From contig CAICTM010001718.1 of the NCBI GenBank assembly GCA_903772945.1, positions 1-23,881 on the forward strand: 23,881 bases of DNA, read 5' to 3'. Origin of the DNA: Seminavis robusta (taxonomy: Eukaryota; Bacillariophyta; Bacillariophyceae; Naviculales; Naviculaceae). Below the pieces are notes generated by a model. That model saw only the letters and a program-made list of their open reading frames with translations. It had not been told where the DNA came from and did no database searches. Each line of letters opens with the position of its first letter. Within the stretch, counting starts at the first letter, position 1. Positions 18,161-23,881 of the stretch are shown here, piece after piece. Position numbers and translations under genes: made by a program.

Positions 18161-21049
18161 TCAGTCGTCTTGTTTGTCAAGTTTCTTTCGATACTTGCTT
18201 ATCGATGGAGGAGCAGAAGTATTTCGCATCAGCCCCGCACCAGCCCCCTCCTTAGAAGACTTGGAACCATTCCGAGATTTGGATCTTGATCGTCGCCGAC
18301 TGCTTCTACTTTGCTCTTTGTCGTCTTCGTCGTCGTCAGCAGAACCGTGCGATAGTGACCGGTTGGACCCGCTTCGTTTGAGTCCTGCAGACATCTTCTT
18401 CAGCCTTCTTTCCCGTTTGGCTTCCTGGCCCACTTCAAGGGCCAATGAAGGTGCCGACCCATTCCGCCTCAGGCCGCCGGAAGTCTTGGCTGGCCTACTT
18501 GAAGCGGATGAATCGCCGTCGTCGGCGATATTGATGACCAAGGACGGCGCAGACCTTCTCAGTATCTCTTTCATCCCATCAGACTTGGCGCGAGAACTAG
18601 TACTGGAGTTCGCTCTATTGAGGCGCGAGCCGGAAGAGCTGACTCTTTTCATGCTGGAGCTAGAGCTGACTCTTTTCATGCTGCTGGGGAGCGTATTCGA
18701 GGATCCACTCTTTCTCCTCATTTCTGCCAGAAGCGGAGCCGAGTCGCAGCGCTCCATTGTGCGTTTGCCGTATTTGGGGGTTTGATGAGCAATTTCAATG
18801 AGACTCAAAAGTGGAGCCGAATCGGTTCGTTTCATACCGTCTTTTCTCTTATTTTTCTTGCTGGTGCTGTCACGTCCAGTGCTGGGTTCTTGCGACATTT
18901 GGATGAGGCTCATTAGAGGGGTTGAATCAGATTGTCGTTTCGAGGGCTCGTCGTCACTCGAGTTGGAAGATGAAGACTGGTCGTTCATCGAGTCGCGCTG
19001 GGATACAACCTTTTCAAGAATCTTCAGATCGCGCTGGGATACAACCTTTTCAAGAACTTTCAGAGTGTCCATCTCTCTGTTTTTGCGATTCTTTGGCTTA
19101 CGAGAACTGCCACCAATGATGCGACGAGCACCCCCCTTCTTGGTAAGCTCCACTTCTAGGCGTAGTTGCATCTCCTTGATCTCGCCAAAGAGATCACTGT
19201 CTCCCGAATTTTTAACGATGTCAACGATCTTGACAAGGCAGGTTACCACTGCATTTTTCTTTGCTTGCACTTCTTCGAGTACTTTGCCGGCGTTATCGAC
19301 TTCCGGCACTGCTCTTTTCATGGCCCGTTCTCCAAGGTTCACCATGGCTTCCAGCTCGTTCATCTCAGTTTTCAGGTTCAGGATTCTCTCTGTGAATCCT
19401 TGAAGCTTGGTGATTTGGGTATCTTCGCTTGCTTTTAACAATTTGTTTGCTTGCATCAACTGGTGTATGTTCTCTTTGAGGTTTTGAGAAATTTGCCTTT
19501 CTTCCTTCACTTCATCCTTCAGTTCCTGGATCTGGATACAAAAGGTGTCCCAATCGAGCTTGTTGACGTCGGGTACAGGTGGTGACGACGACTTGCCGGA
19601 TGCTTCGAGATTTGCCATGAACTCCTCGAGAGCGTGCTGTTTTTCAATGTGCAACATATTTTTGACCGTCTCGAGCTCTTCCTCCTTTCGTCTGAGCACA
19701 TCGTTTTTCTCCTCTTGCCAATACAGTATTTCGTCTTTGTGATTCTCATGAACGGCCTTGCAGTATTTGAAGAATCGTTGAATGCAACGGGCCGCCTCCT
19801 GTTTCTTCGCATCTGCTACTTTTTGTTGACACTCCAAAAAAGACTGTTCAGTACCCTCGAGAGCGTCGATGCTCTCTTGGCAAGAACTGATGCGCTGTGC
19901 TCCCACCACGGCAAGAATACTCGACCTCAACATGACACGATACTTCTTTTTGCTCCTCGAACCGTCTTGGGCGGTGCTGCAGGTTGCGACACTCTGGTCG
20001 TCTTCTTCCAAGGCTGGAGCGTTGGAGTCACTGTCAGCGTTGATATCACCGTCGCTGCTGTAGTTGTTTACTGAGCTCATATCTCCCAAACTGCTCAAGT
20101 CATCATCAATACAGTCCCCCGCGGCCGAGTAAAACGTATTGTCATCATTGTCGCTATCATCGCTATCCCCCAGTCCACTACGGCAACTACCGTACAGAGA
20201 CCCCAGACTGTGGTTGCTATCAGTTCTGAATTTTGACAATTTTCCTGGGCCCAGAGCTTCCTTTCGCAAGGAGGATACAGAGCCAACACGCTGCAGTCTG
20301 GATGCCGATCTGTTGGACCTTCTGCTGGGTCTGCTGTTGGAGGAATGGTCACTGAACTTCTCCAACAATCCTTGCAAATTCTGGCTCACCTTGCGGCCTT
20401 TGGTGTTCTTGCTGTTGGTGGTGGCACGGTCAGGACCAAAGCTTTCGGACAATTCCTTGACACGACTGTTGGGCTTGCTGGTTGGTTTCTTTGGGGATTT
20501 GCTCCGACAATCCAGTGTATTCCTTCGAGACTTGACAATGCCCGTACCTTCCAGTTTCCTTGCCGATTTTTTCTTCACCAGCCCCCTTCCTCTGCTTGAT
20601 TCCTTCTTGTTGGAGTCCGTTTTGTCATCGACCAAGTCCATCATGCGGAGATCCACCAGGGACTTGGATCGCTTTTCTTTGGTGGAGTTTGCCCAGTTGT
20701 AGCTTGGCGCCTCCTCCATTTTGGGATCATCCCCGCTCTTTACGCTCCTTTTGCTTCCATTTTTGCGTGATTTGACAAGTCCCATGCCTTCCAGTTTCTT
20801 GACAGAATCCGTCTTTGCGAGACCTCGTCGACGACTCGTGCCATTGTCGTCATGAACAGTGTTGTCAATTAGCTCCATCATGCGAAGGCCTACAAGAGAC
20901 TTGGATCCGTCTTTTTTGCTAGATTCTCTTTGTTTGTTGTTTGCAGGAGCTGCCTTGGTAAGAGCTGCATCATCGCCGTTTCGAAGCCCTTCCAAAAGGG
21001 TGGCACTCTTCACGCCGGCAAGAGATCGAGATCTCTGGGACAGCGACAT
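18161..21049 (-). CDS. Ser/Arg-rich coiled-coil protein with IQ-like motif
   Basis: 962 residues, intronless. The start is ATG 21049, the first after an in-frame TGA. Two N-terminal repeats (about 46-104 and 125-180) share SKSLV-x-LRMM-[DE]-L and LEG-[MT]-G-[LI]-VKSR. An acidic Ser/Asp-rich stretch follows (about 280-365), then KQEAARCIQRFFKYC, an IQ-like calmodulin-binding motif (about 415-432). Heptad-like coiled coil covers about 430-640. The tail has repeated SAP-type motifs (TDSAPLL, CDSAPLL, RRSAPSL, NGSAPSL, NTSAPPS) on a basic Ser-rich background. No signal peptide or membrane helix. Likely a cytoplasmic scaffold; the partner is unknown and I do not recognise the family. Confidence 0.85.
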   Translation of the reverse strand: MSLSQRSRSLAGVKSATLLEGLRNGDDAALTKAAPANNKQRESSKKDGSKSLVGLRMMELIDNTVHDDNGTSRRRGLAKTDSVKKLEGMGLVKSRKNGSKRSVKSGDDPKMEEAPSYNWANSTKEKRSKSLVDLRMMDLVDDKTDSNKKESSRGRGLVKKKSARKLEGTGIVKSRRNTLDCRSKSPKKPTSKPNSRVKELSESFGPDRATTNSKNTKGRKVSQNLQGLLEKFSDHSSNSRPSRRSNRSASRLQRVGSVSSLRKEALGPGKLSKFRTDSNHSLGSLYGSCRSGLGDSDDSDNDDNTFYSAAGDCIDDDLSSLGDMSSVNNYSSDGDINADSDSNAPALEEDDQSVATCSTAQDGSRSKKKYRVMLRSSILAVVGAQRISSCQESIDALEGTEQSFLECQQKVADAKKQEAARCIQRFFKYCKAVHENHKDEILYWQEEKNDVLRRKEEELETVKNMLHIEKQHALEEFMANLEASGKSSSPPVPDVNKLDWDTFCIQIQELKDEVKEERQISQNLKENIHQLMQANKLLKASEDTQITKLQGFTERILNLKTEMNELEAMVNLGERAMKRAVPEVDNAGKVLEEVQAKKNAVVTCLVKIVDIVKNSGDSDLFGEIKEMQLRLEVELTKKGGARRIIGGSSRKPKNRKNREMDTLKVLEKVVSQRDLKILEKVVSQRDSMNDQSSSSNSSDDEPSKRQSDSTPLMSLIQMSQEPSTGRDSTSKKNKRKDGMKRTDSAPLLSLIEIAHQTPKYGKRTMERCDSAPLLAEMRRKSGSSNTLPSSMKRVSSSSSMKRVSSSGSRLNRANSSTSSRAKSDGMKEILRRSAPSLVINIADDGDSSASSRPAKTSGGLRRNGSAPSLALEVGQEAKRERRLKKMSAGLKRSGSNRSLSHGSADDDEDDKEQSRSSRRRSRSKSRNGSKSSKEGAGAGLMRNTSAPPSISKYRKKLDKQDD
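18993..19064 (-). repeat. 36-bp tandem duplication inside the coiled-coil gene
   Basis: Two adjacent 36-bp units (18993-19028 and 19029-19064) differing at about two bases. They encode a duplicated 12-residue VLEKVVSQRD-type segment, in frame. The near identity points to a recent duplication. Confidence 0.75.
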
Positions 21050-22291
21050 TGACAACAGATGCTGTTCTCACTGAGATCACCAGATGCAGTTTTGGTTGCG
21101 ATACTGTTACGGTCCTCGCTGAAGCTTCGAACCAACACCTTTGGCCATTGTCAGAGCACAGCCCTCTTCAAGGGCTCAAGGGCCATCAAACACAAAATAT
21201 AATAAAATGAGACTTCGGAGAATTATTGAAGGGGTTTATGTTGGCACCAGGATTTTTGAGGGCCAGGCACGGAACACAGTGTCCTTGATGAGTGACGAGT
21301 CGAGTCGCAATACTGTAATGACATGGATATCGATGATTGCACCGTAGGTACCAGTACCGGTACAGGTTCTACCTAATAGCTAGGGCCAAGCACCGTCACC
21401 ACTGGTTGAAAAAGGACATTCTAAACATGAAACACACTTGACCAAAAGCCCAATCAGAATGTCCGATGAGTCCCAGGAATCAGGAATGATCAATCGAAGA
21501 GTGAAATAATTGGGACGATGTACAGTCGTACTGGTTCCGAAGCTCTGCTCGGTTGATGACCGCTCTGCAAGCTAACAGGGTGCATGGATGATCCGTGGAT
21601 GCTGGAGAAGGAGATATCACCTCAAATTATTGAAGAGATGGGAACGTCCATAATGATTGGAAAGGATTATCGGGAAATAAGGCAATTGATGTCAAATTGA
21701 CATTTTGATGTCAATCAAGGAAGCAAGACTCAATTTTGATTAGTTTTGACATTTTTGATTTTTTGACAGTCAAAATGGTTCAACAGCCATCAACAACCTG
21801 TCAAAATCAAAATTGCCAAATTGACACAAATCAACAAAATTGACATCAATCAGCATCAATCAACACTGTCAATTCCTTTTTTGATTTTTTATGATATTTT
21901 TGACTCAACATTGATCAATGTTGATCAACGTTGACAATTTGACATTTTGATTGATAACAACAACACACATTACTGTCTGCATCAAAGGACCAACTACCGT
22001 TAAGGTACTGGTAAATGGTGATTGCAACAGTTGCACTAAGAGTGAATACATATCTAGGATCATACGAGCACCCTTACTGGCTGCGGCAACGAGCGGTTGT
22101 ATAGTCGTAGAGGCTTGTTCTGTCGCTTGACTCGCTGTCGCTGGTCATGGTTTCATTCCCTCCGATAGATCGCTCTTGCAGTACCGGCAGCAGCTTGTTG
22201 TCGATTCATGGAAGAGGGGAATTATTGTAGTCTTTCTTCGGTTATTGTCGACAGCGAAGCAGTTGTAGTAACAGCAGCAGCGGTTGTAGCA
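21050..22291. other. upstream region of the coiled-coil gene
   Basis: The promoter of the minus-strand gene should lie just right of 21049. A dense GTACC/GGTAC cluster (CCGTAGGTACCAGTACCGGT) lies at about 21342-21362. No other gene is supported. The TTGA/TCAA-rich repeat at 21680-21960 is listed separately. Confidence 0.5.
21680..21960. repeat. TTGACA/TGTCAA-rich cryptic repeat
   Basis: An AT-rich stretch of about 280 bp built from TTGA and TCAA words in both orientations. It includes perfect palindromes TTTTGACAGTCAAAA, ATTGATCAAT and GTTGATCAAC. There is no coding frame and no exact unit length, so it is a cryptic rather than a clean tandem repeat. Confidence 0.7.
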
Positions 22292-23394
<1,103 letters not shown>

Positions 23395-23809
23395 TGCAAT
23401 ACACGGCTCTTAGCCTTATTCGCGACTCGATCCTAGATAGGGTTTGAGTTCGACTCATGACTGAGTCTCTCGTGAATAGTCATTTGAGACAGGGTTCTCA
23501 ATGACCGCGCTAGTCATACTAGGTTGATGATGAACATCGCTCTAGATATTTAGCCAGCGTGGAGTACTTCCACGCTACTAGATCAGGCTAGAAAACTTCC
23601 ACGCGTTCCGTTTTGGATCGTGGAGAGTAGTGGATTCTACCGAACCTACTCTATCACACTTTATAGTCTCCCGTGGGAAGCCAGATCTACGATCCCTTGA
23701 TGATGATCTCTCTCGTTGTTAGTTTTCATAGCTTTTAATCTCTCTCATAACTTTCATTCTCTCAAACCAAAACATCGAAAGATCTTTACACTAGCTTTTA
23801 CGTAGTGCA
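23395..23809 (-). repeat. LTR of copia element B, copy 2 (415 bp), apparently solo
   Basis: Same ends as copy 1 (TGCAATAC and GTAGTGCA). The first about 135 bases are identical to copy 1. The rest differs mainly by about a dozen single-base deletions. The minus-strand TATAAA is kept at 23660-23665. No pol sequence lies next to it and no flanking 5-bp duplication is evident, so it is either a solo LTR or the remnant of a larger deletion. Confidence 0.8.
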
Positions 23810-23881
23810 TTTTTACAACACTAGTTGTGTTACGACGCTCTTCCAGGCATGTTCACTCGATTCTCTGGAATTTATGTCCGA
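23810..23881. other. right edge of window, nothing recognised
   Basis: 72 bases after the LTR with a short AACAC/GTGTT inverted repeat at about 23818-23832. Too short to say more. Confidence 0.4.

Noticed and set aside
18174..19403. Long plus-strand open frames opposite the coiled-coil gene
   Set aside because: They are antisense shadows produced by Ser/Arg-rich codon use; the minus strand has the coherent protein.

Overview
The window looks like a nuclear segment of a pennate-diatom-like (stramenopile) genome. The main evidence is the retroelements: the pol fragments resemble the Ty1/copia (CoDi-type) and LINE-like RT-RNase H families that are abundant in diatoms. The long intron-poor genes, one with a 63-nt GT-AG intron, and a class C GPCR with bacterial-type binding domains fit the same picture. 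The species assignment is an inference from protein family resemblance; no database search was run.

The left part (1 to about 9.1 kb) is a retroelement graveyard. A heavily frameshifted LINE-like reverse transcriptase-RNase H element runs from about 0.33-0.48 to 4.3 kb. It is followed on the same strand by a 5'-truncated copia pol (4.32-6.78 kb) that ends in its own 3' LTR (6841-7108, perfect 8-bp terminal inverted repeats). Next to it is the 3' part of a second copia lineage on the minus strand: a broken RT/RNase H ORF fused directly to a different LTR (7313-7740). A second copy of that LTR lies alone at 23395-23809. From 8.9 to 9.7 kb there is a 27-nt perfect palindrome, a short tandem repeat and a 191-bp foldback (MITE-like) palindrome.

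The right part holds the apparently functional genes. At 11338-15819 (+) is a two-exon receptor of about 1472 residues. It has a signal peptide, two tandem periplasmic-binding-protein-like modules, a class C GPCR seven-helix domain and a long acidic Ser-rich cytoplasmic tail that may continue to 16259 through two more small introns. Convergent to it on the minus strand are a small uncharacterised ORF with ricin-B-like Q-W repeats and a broken 5' part (17340-18034), and a 962-residue Ser/Arg-rich coiled-coil protein with an IQ-like motif and repeated R-x-x-S-A-P-type motifs (18161-21049). Beyond it lie a TTGA/TCAA-rich cryptic repeat (about 21.68-21.96 kb) and a perfect (GTC)n microsatellite of about 48 units (22292-22436).

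The receptor reads as a surface sensor whose binding modules resemble small-molecule uptake/sensing proteins, signalling through seven helices and a phosphorylatable tail. The coiled-coil protein may be a cytoplasmic scaffold. Nothing in the sequence shows that the two act together. The window contains no CRISPR array, rRNA or convincing tRNA. The strongest candidates for something new are the duplicated-PBP receptor with its regulated-looking tail, the SAP-motif coiled-coil protein, and the foldback element.
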